A program made the translations under genes and the position numbers. Of a stretch of 12,679 nt of DNA, positions 1 to 6,316 are shown in pieces. Each line of letters begins with the position of its first letter. The first letter of the stretch is position 1. A model generated the notes under the pieces. It was not told the origin of the DNA, searched no databases, and saw only the letters and a list, made by a program, of their open reading frames with translations. The DNA is from Clostridiales bacterium UBA8960 (lineage in GTDB: Bacteria > Bacillota > Clostridia > Peptostreptococcales > Acidaminobacteraceae). Where the stretch lies: positions 1-12,679 of the forward strand of contig DMYC01000309.1 of assembly GCA_003482695.1 (NCBI GenBank), read 5' to 3'.

Positions 1-342
1 GTGGTAGAGGGTTATACAAAAGAAGGCCAGCTACTGGGTCATATTATCATGGGTATAAAGCGTATCGATCGAGTCGCTGAGTCTTTAAATATTGACCCTG
101 AGTTGTCACTGCTCATTCAACATATGATTTTGACACATCACTATGAACCTGAGTTTGGTAGTCCCAAAAAACCTTTGATTCCAGAAGGTGAATTGTTACA
201 CTATCTCGACATGATCGATGCGAGAATGTATGATATGAATAAAGCATTAAAGGACACCATTGCAGAGCAATTTACAGATCCTATTTTTGTTCTGGATCGC
301 AGAAAGCTTTACAAATCAAAATATGGCATTACTGAAGACTAA
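1..342 (+). CDS. yhaM: 3'-5' exoribonuclease YhaM family, C-terminal part (5' end outside window)
   Basis: This is the last 113 codons of a gene that begins before the window; the GTG at position 1 is probably an internal valine codon. The visible protein resembles the C-terminal half of the HD domain of YhaM-type exoribonucleases, which degrade RNA and single-stranded DNA from the 3' end in the cytoplasm. Support comes from the LLGHI segment (His14), the QHMILTHH segment (His41, His46, His47), the following GSPKKP stretch, and the LLHYLDMIDARM segment (His67, Asp70), which match the family in order and spacing. The N-terminal OB-fold and the HD doublet itself lie outside the window. The gene ends in TAA six bases before a strong hairpin terminator, so it is the last gene of its transcript. 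Family assignment is recognition by eye. Confidence 0.8.
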   Translation: MVEGYTKEGQLLGHIIMGIKRIDRVAESLNIDPELSLLIQHMILTHHYEPEFGSPKKPLIPEGELLHYLDMIDARMYDMNKALKDTIAEQFTDPIFVLDRRKLYKSKYGITED

Positions 343-347
343 AAAAT

Positions 348-396
348 AAAAGAGCATTTAATCGAGAATAATCTTTCTCGGTAAATGCTCTTTTTG
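348..396. terminator. Bidirectional intrinsic terminator between convergent genes
   Basis: A 13-bp perfect stem pairs 348-360 (AAAAGAGCATTTA) with 382-394. An inner stem pairs 363-367 with 376-380 around an 8-nt loop. A run of T follows on the + strand, and an A-rich stretch precedes it, giving a U-tract on the - transcript. It therefore can end both the yhaM-like gene and the convergent SEC-C gene. Confidence 0.9.
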
Positions 397-410
397 TTTA
401 AACCGATTGT

Positions 411-932
411 TTAAACGTCTTTGTCGATGCAACATTTTTTGTATTTCTTTCCACTGCCACAAGGACAAGGATCATTTCTGCCAACTTTGACTTCAGCTTT
501 GTAAGTCACAGTGTCAACATAATTTTTTTTGATTTCTTTCATTTGCTCTTTTGTCAGTATGCTCGACCAACCTTCAATTGTATAAAGCCACTCCGCCTTA
601 GCTTTGTGCATGTTGAAATAGAGTTTTTCGAAATCAATCGTATAATCCATTTCAGTCTCTTCGGTAATTGAATCCATATCGACTTCTTCCAACAAACTCG
701 TATGAATGCCATCGATAAAGCCGATCGCTAACATAGGTTCAAGTTCGTAACGCTCACCAAAAGCTTCTAATGTTCCAGTGATTTTATCGATTCCGTCTTC
801 GACTTTCTTAGCTAAAATATCTTCATAAATGACTTTTTCGTGCGCTAAATAGGCATTCCAAAACTCTTCCGATTGCGCTTGTGATAATCCTTTACCTTCG
901 AGGATCGCGTTCCATTGTTCAAATAATGACAT
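411..932 (-). CDS. SEC-C zinc-motif protein of unknown function, 173 aa
   Basis: The protein ends in a clear SEC-C motif: [13 protein letters not shown] at residues 156-168, with Cys156, Cys158, Cys167 and Cys168 as predicted zinc ligands, preceded by VGRNDP. This metal-binding tail is known from the C-terminus of SecA and from many small stand-alone proteins. The first 150 residues are acidic, mostly helical in character, and I do not recognise them. The start is set at the ATG at 930-932 because a perfect AAGGAGG lies 5 nt upstream (938-944). The longer frame reaching 989 would run over that site and over the promoter -10, so it is unlikely. The gene is monocistronic between a terminator and a divergent promoter. 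A link to protein export or to translation is possible from the motif alone but is not shown. Confidence 0.85.
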   Translation of the reverse strand: MSLFEQWNAILEGKGLSQAQSEEFWNAYLAHEKVIYEDILAKKVEDGIDKITGTLEAFGERYELEPMLAIGFIDGIHTSLLEEVDMDSITEETEMDYTIDFEKLYFNMHKAKAEWLYTIEGWSSILTKEQMKEIKKNYVDTVTYKAEVKVGRNDPCPCGSGKKYKKCCIDKDV

Positions 933-937
933 GTTGG

Positions 938-944
938 CCTCCTT
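938..944 (-). promoter_or_regulatory. Ribosome binding site fixing the SEC-C gene start
   Basis: The - strand reads AAGGAGG here, 5 nt upstream of the ATG at 932. It decides against the longer start at 989. Confidence 0.85.
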
Positions 945-960
945 ATAAAATTCAAAAATT

Positions 961-989
961 AGTCTATCATACTCATTAAAAGGTTTCAA
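961..989 (-). promoter_or_regulatory. Candidate sigma-A promoter for the SEC-C gene
   Basis: On the - strand, TTGAAA (984-989) is followed after 17 nt by TAGACT (961-966). The -35 is good and the -10 is moderate. The site lies about 30 nt upstream of the start codon. Its -35 hexamer coincides with the best -35 candidate of the opposite promoter. Confidence 0.5.
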
Positions 990-1012
990 CTCTAATATTT
1001 TTTTGTTATAAT
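984..1012 (+). promoter_or_regulatory. Candidate sigma-A promoter for the carboxypeptidase-pfp unit
   Basis: A perfect TATAAT lies at 1007-1012. At 17 nt spacing the -35 position is TTTCAA (984-989), which is weak. The -10 is convincing and the -35 is not. Transcription would start near 1019, leaving a leader of roughly 44 nt. Confidence 0.55.
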
Positions 1013-1044
1013 CTTAGAGTATTGAGAATAAGGCACGATGTTTG

Positions 1045-1051
1045 AAAGGAG
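1045..1051 (+). promoter_or_regulatory. Ribosome binding site of the carboxypeptidase gene
   Basis: AAAGGAG lies 11 nt before the ATG at 1063 and 8 nt before an in-frame TTG at 1060. A start at the TTG at 1042 is excluded because that codon precedes the site. Confidence 0.7.
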
Positions 1052-1062
1052 ACTTCAAATTG

Positions 1063-2571
1063 ATGACACATTATGAAGCTGCATTAAATCGTTTGAACGA
1101 AGCATTGCATAAAATAAAGGCCTTTGATTATTCAACTTCGATGCTATTTTGGGATGCATCCACTGGCGCACCAAAGAGCGGCGCGGATGCTCGTAGTCAA
1201 GCGATTGGTGTTTTGAGCGGTTTTCAGTATCAGCTGCTTATCAACGATCAAATGGCAGAAGATTTGAGCGTTCTTTTGGAAAATTATTCTGAACTTGATG
1301 AAATGAATCAAGTATTGGTCTCAGACACGAAAAAAGATTACGATAAACTGACAAAGATCCCGATGGAAGAATTTCAAAAGTATAACATGCTGATTTCTAA
1401 ATCTGCCATGGTATGGGAAGACGCAAAAGGTAAATCGGACTTTGAGATGTTCAAACCATACTTGACTGAAGTGGTCGATTACTTGTTGAAATTTGCGGAT
1501 TATAGGGGATTTGATGGTCATCCATACAACCTTTATATCGGAGATTTTGAAGACGGAATGACCGTTGATCAACTCGACGTTTTTTTCGCTGAGTTAAAGG
1601 CGCGAATTGTTCCTTTGCTTAGCAAAATAGCCGCAAAAAACAAACAAATTGAAACGTCATTTTTGTTTGAGCACTATCCAGTAAACCTTCAAGACGAGTT
1701 GTCAAGAGATGTGTTGAAAATGATTGGTTTTGATCTTGAGAGAGGTCAGCTTAAAGAAAGTGTCCATCCTTTTACGATGGGGGTTGACATCGACGATGTA
1801 AGGCTAACAACACATTATTATGAAAACGATTTCAGTTCCGCTTTTTTTAGCACAGCACACGAAGGCGGTCATGCAATCTATGAGCAGAACATCGACAAAA
1901 AACTACAAGGCACACCACTTGCAACAGGCACTTCAAATGGCATCCATGAATCTCAATCTAGAATCTATGAAAATAATTTTTGTAGAAGCGAGTCGTTTTT
2001 AGAGTTCTTATTCCCCATATTAAAGGAAAAATTTGAAATACAACTGGAAGGCGTCTCGTCTCAAATGTTTTATGAAGCCATCAATAGAGTTGAACCGTCC
2101 CTAATCCGTGTTGAAGCCGATGAACTCACATATTCGCTTCATATCATGCTAAGATATGAAATCGAGCTGGCATTGATTTCAAGACAGATATCTGTGGATG
2201 AACTCCCTGACGTTTGGAATGAAAAGGTCAAAGCCTATTTGGGAATTGTTCCCCCAGATGACGCAAGAGGTGTACTCCAAGATGTACATTGGTCTGAAGG
2301 TTTGTTTGGCTATTTCCCAACTTATGCATTAGGCAGTGCATATGCTGCTCAGCTTGCGCATTACATGGGAAGGGAAATTGACATTGAAGCTTGTTTAGCG
2401 GATGGCGATTTCAAGCCATTGACAAAATGGTTGAATGAAAAAGTGCATCAGTATGGTTCACTCAAAAAACCAAATGAACTAATAGAAATGATCACAGGTG
2501 AACGTTTAAATTCAAAGTATTATTGTGACTATTTGGAGTTGAAATACTCTAAATTATATGGTTTAAATTAG
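1063..2571 (+). CDS. ypwA: M32 family (Taq-type) metallocarboxypeptidase, 502 aa
   Basis: This is a cytoplasmic zinc carboxypeptidase that removes C-terminal residues from peptides. It resembles Bacillus subtilis YpwA along its whole length, and the length (about 500 residues) is normal for the family. Numbering from the ATG at 1063, the zinc site is HEGGH at 266-270, followed by AIYEQN. The family motif HESQSRIYEN is at 295-304 and carries the third metal ligand (Glu). Other family marks are VHPFT (234-238), the DVRLTTHYYE stretch, IRVEADELTY, and LQDVHWSEGLFGYFPTYALG near the C-terminus. There is no signal peptide. The start could instead be the TTG at 1060, one codon earlier, which has the better distance to the ribosome binding site. 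The stop codon overlaps the ribosome binding site of the next gene, so the two are probably translated from one mRNA. A role in peptide recycling is inferred. Confidence 0.93.
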   Translation: MTHYEAALNRLNEALHKIKAFDYSTSMLFWDASTGAPKSGADARSQAIGVLSGFQYQLLINDQMAEDLSVLLENYSELDEMNQVLVSDTKKDYDKLTKIPMEEFQKYNMLISKSAMVWEDAKGKSDFEMFKPYLTEVVDYLLKFADYRGFDGHPYNLYIGDFEDGMTVDQLDVFFAELKARIVPLLSKIAAKNKQIETSFLFEHYPVNLQDELSRDVLKMIGFDLERGQLKESVHPFTMGVDIDDVRLTTHYYENDFSSAFFSTAHEGGHAIYEQNIDKKLQGTPLATGTSNGIHESQSRIYENNFCRSESFLEFLFPILKEKFEIQLEGVSSQMFYEAINRVEPSLIRVEADELTYSLHIMLRYEIELALISRQISVDELPDVWNEKVKAYLGIVPPDDARGVLQDVHWSEGLFGYFPTYALGSAYAAQLAHYMGREIDIEACLADGDFKPLTKWLNEKVHQYGSLKKPNELIEMITGERLNSKYYCDYLELKYSKLYGLN

Positions 2572-2580
2572 GAGGCAATT

Positions 2581-3801
2581 ATGAATGTTTTAAAAGGCAA
2601 TTTATTAGTCGCTCAAGGCGGCGGTCCAACAGCGGTTATCAATCAATCAATGGTTGGCGTTGTGCTTGAGGCAAAAAAATACCCACAAGTGGAAAGAATT
2701 TATGGTGCGGTTCATGGTGTTGAAGGCATCGTCAACGAAGAATTCATGGACCTCACAAGAGAGACTGTAGCAAATCTTGAAGCGGTTGCCGCTACACCAT
2801 CTTCAGCACTTTTGTCTACTCGCGTCAAGCCAACGCCTGAATTTTGTGCAAAGATGTTTGAATCTATGAAAGCGCACAACATTAGATTTTTCTTCTATAT
2901 CGGTGGCAACGATTCCTCAGATACCGTTAGAATTGTTAATGAAGAAGCGAAGAAGCAAAATTATGATTTCAGAGCGGTACACATACCAAAAACAGTTGAT
3001 AACGATTTGGTGATCAATGACCATACACCTGGATTTGGCTCAGCGGCGCGATATGTTGCGTCCGCTTTTGCTGGCATCAATTACGACAACAGAGCGCTAG
3101 CAGGCGTATATATTGGTGTGATTATGGGGAGACATGCTGGTTTCTTAACCGGTGCTGCAGCCCTTGGTAAAGTTTTTGATGATGACGGCCCACACCTTAT
3201 CTACTTCCCGGAAAAAGCATTTGTAGTTGAGAAGTTCTTATCTGATGTTAAAGCGGTATACGACAAATACGGTCGATGCGTTGTTGCGGTTTCTGAAGGC
3301 ATTTCAGATGAGCACGGCGTTCCGATTATAACAAAATTGCAAGATAACGTTGAAAAAGATGCACACGGCAATGTCCAGTTGTCTGGTACAGGCGCTTTAG
3401 GTGACTTGCTTGTTGCCGAAGTAAAGTCGAAGCTCGGGATCGGTCGTGTTCGCGCAGATACACTCGGTTATATGCAACGTTCTTTCTTAGGTTGCGTATC
3501 GGACACAGATCAAAAGGAAGCAAGAGAAGTGGCCGAAAAAGCAGTTCAATTTGCTTTGATCGACAATATGGATGGCTCAGTCGTAATGGAGAGAACAGGT
3601 GATTATGCTGTGAACTTCAGACTCGTTGAGCTACATGAAATTGCTGCAAAAACAAAGCACATGCCAGAAGCGTTCATAAATGAAACTGAAAACAATGTCA
3701 CTGAAGCGTTCATCAAATACTGTAAGCCTTTAATCGGCAGTGGTTTCAACCCAGGCGCGCGTTTGAGATCACCTATGGTCGCTCCGATTCTTAAGAAATA
3801 A
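2581..3801 (+). CDS. pfp: 6-phosphofructokinase, probably pyrophosphate-dependent, 406 aa
   Basis: The protein phosphorylates fructose 6-phosphate to the 1,6-bisphosphate in glycolysis. The fold and motifs are clear: the glycine-rich QGGGPTAVIN at 12-21, GGNDS at 108-112, PKTVDND at 136-142, MGRHAG at 182-187, SEG at 238-240 and GRVRADTLGYMQRS at 288-301. ATP-using enzymes have Gly in the fourth position of the first catalytic motif (GGDGS) and Gly in PGTIDND. Here these are Asp111 and Lys137, the pair known to block ATP and favour pyrophosphate as phosphate donor. If so, the reaction would be reversible and save ATP, which fits an anaerobe. Asn110 replaces the usual Asp in this motif. Length fits the roughly 400-residue pyrophosphate type, not the 320-residue ATP type. 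AGGAGG lies 5 nt before the ATG and overlaps the stop of the carboxypeptidase gene. A terminator follows. Confidence 0.88.
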   Translation: MNVLKGNLLVAQGGGPTAVINQSMVGVVLEAKKYPQVERIYGAVHGVEGIVNEEFMDLTRETVANLEAVAATPSSALLSTRVKPTPEFCAKMFESMKAHNIRFFFYIGGNDSSDTVRIVNEEAKKQNYDFRAVHIPKTVDNDLVINDHTPGFGSAARYVASAFAGINYDNRALAGVYIGVIMGRHAGFLTGAAALGKVFDDDGPHLIYFPEKAFVVEKFLSDVKAVYDKYGRCVVAVSEGISDEHGVPIITKLQDNVEKDAHGNVQLSGTGALGDLLVAEVKSKLGIGRVRADTLGYMQRSFLGCVSDTDQKEAREVAEKAVQFALIDNMDGSVVMERTGDYAVNFRLVELHEIAAKTKHMPEAFINETENNVTEAFIKYCKPLIGSGFNPGARLRSPMVAPILKK

Positions 3802-3818
3802 GCAGGTAAAATATTAAA

Positions 3819-3851
3819 AAGCGGTTGAGAGAAACTCAACCGCTTATTTTT
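3819..3851. terminator. Bidirectional intrinsic terminator
   Basis: An 11-bp perfect stem pairs 3819-3829 (AAGCGGTTGAG) with 3835-3845 around the 5-nt loop AGAAA. A T-rich run follows on + and an A-rich run precedes it, so it also serves the - strand gene. The stop codon of the AmrS-type gene (3850-3852) is only a few bases from the stem. Confidence 0.92.
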
Positions 3852-4710
3852 ATATGAAGGCATTGCCTACATGAACGTGTTTCAGATATTTACCCGCAAT
3901 ATCTCTTGCCTGGGTGAGTGTTTCAAGTCTTGTCTTTGGAAGCGTCATTTTGTAGTTTGGGAAATAGCGGTTAAGATGGAGCGGTATTTCTGGATTGATA
4001 TACGAGAGCCATTGACATAAAGCTTCCAGCTCATCTTTAGATGTGTTTAAACCGTCTATGAGAAGTGTCGTAATTTCCACGTGTGTATGCCGGGCACATC
4101 GCTCAATTGTCCTAAGAACAGGGTCTAAATCACCACCGCATATGTTTTGATAGTAACTGGACGTCATGGCTTTTAAATCGATGTTCATGGCATCGATGTA
4201 TGGCAAGAGTTCCATCATCGGCTCTTCATTAATAAACCCGTTGGTTACTAAAATGTTTTTAAGGCCAATGGCTTTTGCTTCTTTGCACATGTGCAGAACG
4301 TATTCGAACCAAACAGTAGGTTCGTTATAGGTGTAAGCTATACCTATTGATCCCTGGTCTTGGGCGAGATTAAGCAAGACGCGATCAGAAATGGGTGCGA
4401 TTTCACCTTCAAAATGAACGAGTTCATGATTTTGACAAAAGTCGCAAGTTAAATTACAACCAAATGTGCCTATCGAAAATATCGTTGAGCCACTCTGATA
4501 ATGTAAAAGCGGTTTTTTTTCAATTGGATCGTAAGCATAAGAACACACCCGGCCATAGTTGGTCGCAATTAATTGACCATCTCTGTTTTGTCTCGTGTGG
4601 CACCGCCCAAAGTGATTAGGTTGTATGACACACTCATGTGGACATAATTCGCATTTGACGACATCATTTGAGACGGGAATCCAGTATAGCGCTTTCGTTT
4701 CATGGGACAT
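3850..4710 (-). CDS. amrS: AmrS-type radical SAM protein, 286 aa, short C-terminus
   Basis: The family is the radical SAM member of the AmmeMemoRadiSam trio, related to pyruvate formate-lyase activating enzymes; its substrate is not established. The iron-sulfur cluster motif is CNLTCDFC, with Cys85, Cys89 and Cys92, preceded by FSIGTFG. The N-terminus carries the family's extra cysteine region: CELCPHEC (Cys20, Cys23, Cys27) and FGRCHTRQN (Cys37). YTYNEPT (127-132 region), LVTNGF and NIDLKA follow in the expected order. Family members usually continue past the VGN motif into a tail with a further CPxC-type cysteine pair. Here the protein ends at VGNAFI. The start is the ATG at 4708-4710, with AAGGAGG 8 nt upstream; the GTG at 4719 lies inside that site and is rejected. 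The Memo and AMMECR1 partners are not in the window. The gene stands alone, divergent from the cell-wall operon. Confidence 0.87.
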   Translation of the reverse strand: MSHETKALYWIPVSNDVVKCELCPHECVIQPNHFGRCHTRQNRDGQLIATNYGRVCSYAYDPIEKKPLLHYQSGSTIFSIGTFGCNLTCDFCQNHELVHFEGEIAPISDRVLLNLAQDQGSIGIAYTYNEPTVWFEYVLHMCKEAKAIGLKNILVTNGFINEEPMMELLPYIDAMNIDLKAMTSSYYQNICGGDLDPVLRTIERCARHTHVEITTLLIDGLNTSKDELEALCQWLSYINPEIPLHLNRYFPNYKMTLPKTRLETLTQARDIAGKYLKHVHVGNAFI

Positions 4711-4718
4711 TACAAACA

Positions 4719-4725
4719 CCTCCTT
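4719..4725 (-). promoter_or_regulatory. Ribosome binding site of the AmrS-type gene
   Basis: The - strand reads AAGGAGG here, 8 nt upstream of the ATG at 4710. It overlaps the alternative GTG start at 4719 and so rules it out. Confidence 0.8.
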
Positions 4726-4733
4726 GCCCCTTC

Positions 4734-4761
4734 ATTTTATCATTTTCACTTGCAATTTCAA
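4734..4761 (-). promoter_or_regulatory. Candidate sigma-A promoter for the AmrS-type gene
   Basis: On the - strand, TTGAAA (4756-4761) is followed after 16 nt by TAAAAT (4734-4739), which is preceded by TGA as in an extended -10 element. The -35 lies inside a 14-bp near-palindrome at 4749-4762. Confidence 0.6.
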
Positions 4762-4762
4762 G
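4749..4762. repeat. 14-bp near-palindrome over the amrS -35 element
   Basis: CTTGCAATTTCAAG pairs with itself except for one central mismatch (4753 with 4758). It covers the -35 hexamer of the leftward promoter and a weak rightward TTGCAA. It could be a regulator site or chance in AT-rich DNA. Confidence 0.35.
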
Positions 4763-4792
4763 GCTTATATGACAAGATATAGGTATTGATTA

Positions 4793-4807
4793 TGTAAGCT
4801 GCTTACA
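4793..4807. promoter_or_regulatory. Perfect 15-bp palindrome, candidate operator of the cell-wall operon
   Basis: TGTAAGC (4793-4799) and GCTTACA (4801-4807) are perfect inverted arms around a single T. The site ends 4 nt before the GGAGG ribosome binding site (4812-4816) of the MurE-like gene, a position where a bound protein would block transcription. The arms resemble LacI/CcpA-type operators, but those are normally 14 bp with a central CG, so this has one extra base. The arms are too short, and no U-tract follows, for a terminator. The regulator is unknown. Confidence 0.5.
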
Positions 4808-4820
4808 GTGTGGAGGTCAT

Positions 4821-6296
4821 ATGAAACTAATGGACTGCCTTGAAGGAATTGAACATGCTTTTTTAAAAGGGAATGTTGCACTTGATATCGAATGTGTCGC
4901 ATTTGATTCAAGAGAAGTTAAAGCGAATAGCCTATTTGTAGCCGTATCGGGTTTTGCTACAGATGGGCATTTATATATTGATAAGGCCATCTTAAATGGC
5001 GCAGTGGCGATTGTTGTTGAGAAAGATGTCGAAATCGGTGAACCAGTCACGGTCATTAAGGTTGAGAACGCCAGGTTGGCACTTGCCGGCATATCTGCAA
5101 ATTTTTATAATCGACCTACCGAAAAAATGAATATGGTAGGCATCACCGGAACAAACGGCAAAACGTCAATCACTTATTTCATCAAAGCGCTGCTGGATGA
5201 TCAAAATAAAAAAACAGGTGTCATAGGTACGATTGGAACGCTCATATGCGATCGTAAAATAGATACCCCAAATACGACGCCTGAGTCGTTGACGTTACAA
5301 AAAATATGCGGTGAGATGGTTGAATCATCTGTCGAGTACTGTTTAATGGAGGTTTCCTCACACGCACTTGATTTAAATCGCGTGGCGTTTTGCTCATTCA
5401 ATGCAGGCATTTTTACGAATTTGACACCTGACCATCTTGAACTGCACAAAGATATGTCCCATTATTTTATGGCAAAAGCTAAACTTTTTGATATGACACA
5501 TGATGTGAATATCATCAATAGCGACGACATATACGGTCAAAAGCTTATAGAAATGCACCGTTCAAATAAGACAAAATGCATCACGTATGGGCTTCATATG
5601 AACTCGGATGTTTTTGCCAAAGCAATTGAGTATTTCCCAAATCATACAGAATTTGTCGCTGCAACACCTGTTGGTGAAGTTCCGATAAGAGTCAATATAC
5701 CAGGTGAAATATATGTGTATAACGCACTTGCATCAATTGCATGGGCAGTTTCAGCGGGTTTTTCGCTAAGCGATATCGCAAAGGGGATTGATGCACTTAA
5801 GGGCGTTAAAGGGCGATTTGAAGTCGCATATGAAGATGCTTCGCGTAAAGTCGTCATAGACTTCGCACATACAGAAGATGGTTTAGAGAAGGCACTTGAC
5901 ACATTAAAGCCCTTTGTAAAAAGAAAACTTCTGCTCGTGTTCGGCGTTTATGCTGCACCGGGAAACCTAGGTCTTGATAAGCGGATCGCCATGGGTAAAG
6001 TGGCTGCCAAGAAAGCGGATTACTGTTATGTGACTTCTGATAATCCAAAAGAACAAGACCCGGCAGCGATTATTGAGGATATTGTAGGTGCAATTCAGTC
6101 CGAAGGTGGCGCATTTGTTGCCATCGTCGACCGCAAGACCGCTATTGAGCGAGCGCTGGAAGACATGATGCCTGGTGACGTTTTGCTCATTTCAGGCAAA
6201 GGACATGAAACGGCACAAGTGATCGGTAAAGTGGAAGTGCCTTTCAATGAAAAAGAAATCGTTCAAAATAAAATGAAAGCGCTACTGGAAACATAA
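4821..6296 (+). CDS. murE: MurE-type UDP-MurNAc-dipeptide amino-acid ligase, 491 aa, atypical motifs
   Basis: MurE enzymes add the third residue (Lys, Orn or meso-diaminopimelate) to UDP-MurNAc-L-Ala-D-Glu in the cytoplasm using ATP. The three Mur-ligase domains are visible. The N-terminal domain has FDSREVKANSLFVAVSG (28-44). The central domain has the P-loop GITGTNGKTS (107-116), TTPE (152-155), MEVSSHALDLNRV (176-188), and Lys219 in YFMAKAKLF as the likely carbamylated lysine. The C-terminal domain has DFAHTEDGLEKAL, DNPK (407-410) and SGKGHET (458-464). Length is normal. Two points are odd. The usual GxGGxRDxxKR segment is replaced by a longer GVYAAPGNLGLDKR (375-388). The DNPR motif, whose Arg reads diaminopimelate, is DNPK here. 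Both argue against diaminopimelate as substrate; Lys or Orn would suit the D-Asp branch suggested by the operon. It could be the main MurE or a specialised paralogue. It is the first gene of the operon. Confidence 0.87.
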   Translation: MKLMDCLEGIEHAFLKGNVALDIECVAFDSREVKANSLFVAVSGFATDGHLYIDKAILNGAVAIVVEKDVEIGEPVTVIKVENARLALAGISANFYNRPTEKMNMVGITGTNGKTSITYFIKALLDDQNKKTGVIGTIGTLICDRKIDTPNTTPESLTLQKICGEMVESSVEYCLMEVSSHALDLNRVAFCSFNAGIFTNLTPDHLELHKDMSHYFMAKAKLFDMTHDVNIINSDDIYGQKLIEMHRSNKTKCITYGLHMNSDVFAKAIEYFPNHTEFVAATPVGEVPIRVNIPGEIYVYNALASIAWAVSAGFSLSDIAKGIDALKGVKGRFEVAYEDASRKVVIDFAHTEDGLEKALDTLKPFVKRKLLLVFGVYAAPGNLGLDKRIAMGKVAAKKADYCYVTSDNPKEQDPAAIIEDIVGAIQSEGGAFVAIVDRKTAIERALEDMMPGDVLLISGKGHETAQVIGKVEVPFNEKEIVQNKMKALLET

Positions 6297-6316
6297 TGCG
6301 AGGAAGGTGATAATAT

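Noticed and set aside
933..989. A longer start for the SEC-C gene
   Set aside because: It would cover a perfect AAGGAGG 5 nt before an in-frame ATG and also the candidate -10 and -35.
1042..1062. TTG start at 1042 for the carboxypeptidase
   Set aside because: It precedes the AAAGGAG site and adds residues not expected from the family. A TTG at 1060 remains possible.
3802..3849. Frameshifted remnant of the AmrS C-terminal tail
   Set aside because: The stretch is a hairpin terminator only; no cysteine-rich coding is present in any - strand frame.
4711..4719. GTG start for the AmrS-type gene
   Set aside because: The GTG overlaps the ribosome binding site itself; the ATG at 4710 has correct spacing.
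4720..4820. Riboswitch or T-box leader before the cell-wall operon
   Set aside because: The region is about 100 bp, has no T-box core sequence or terminator/antiterminator pair, and its symmetry is explained by two short palindromes.
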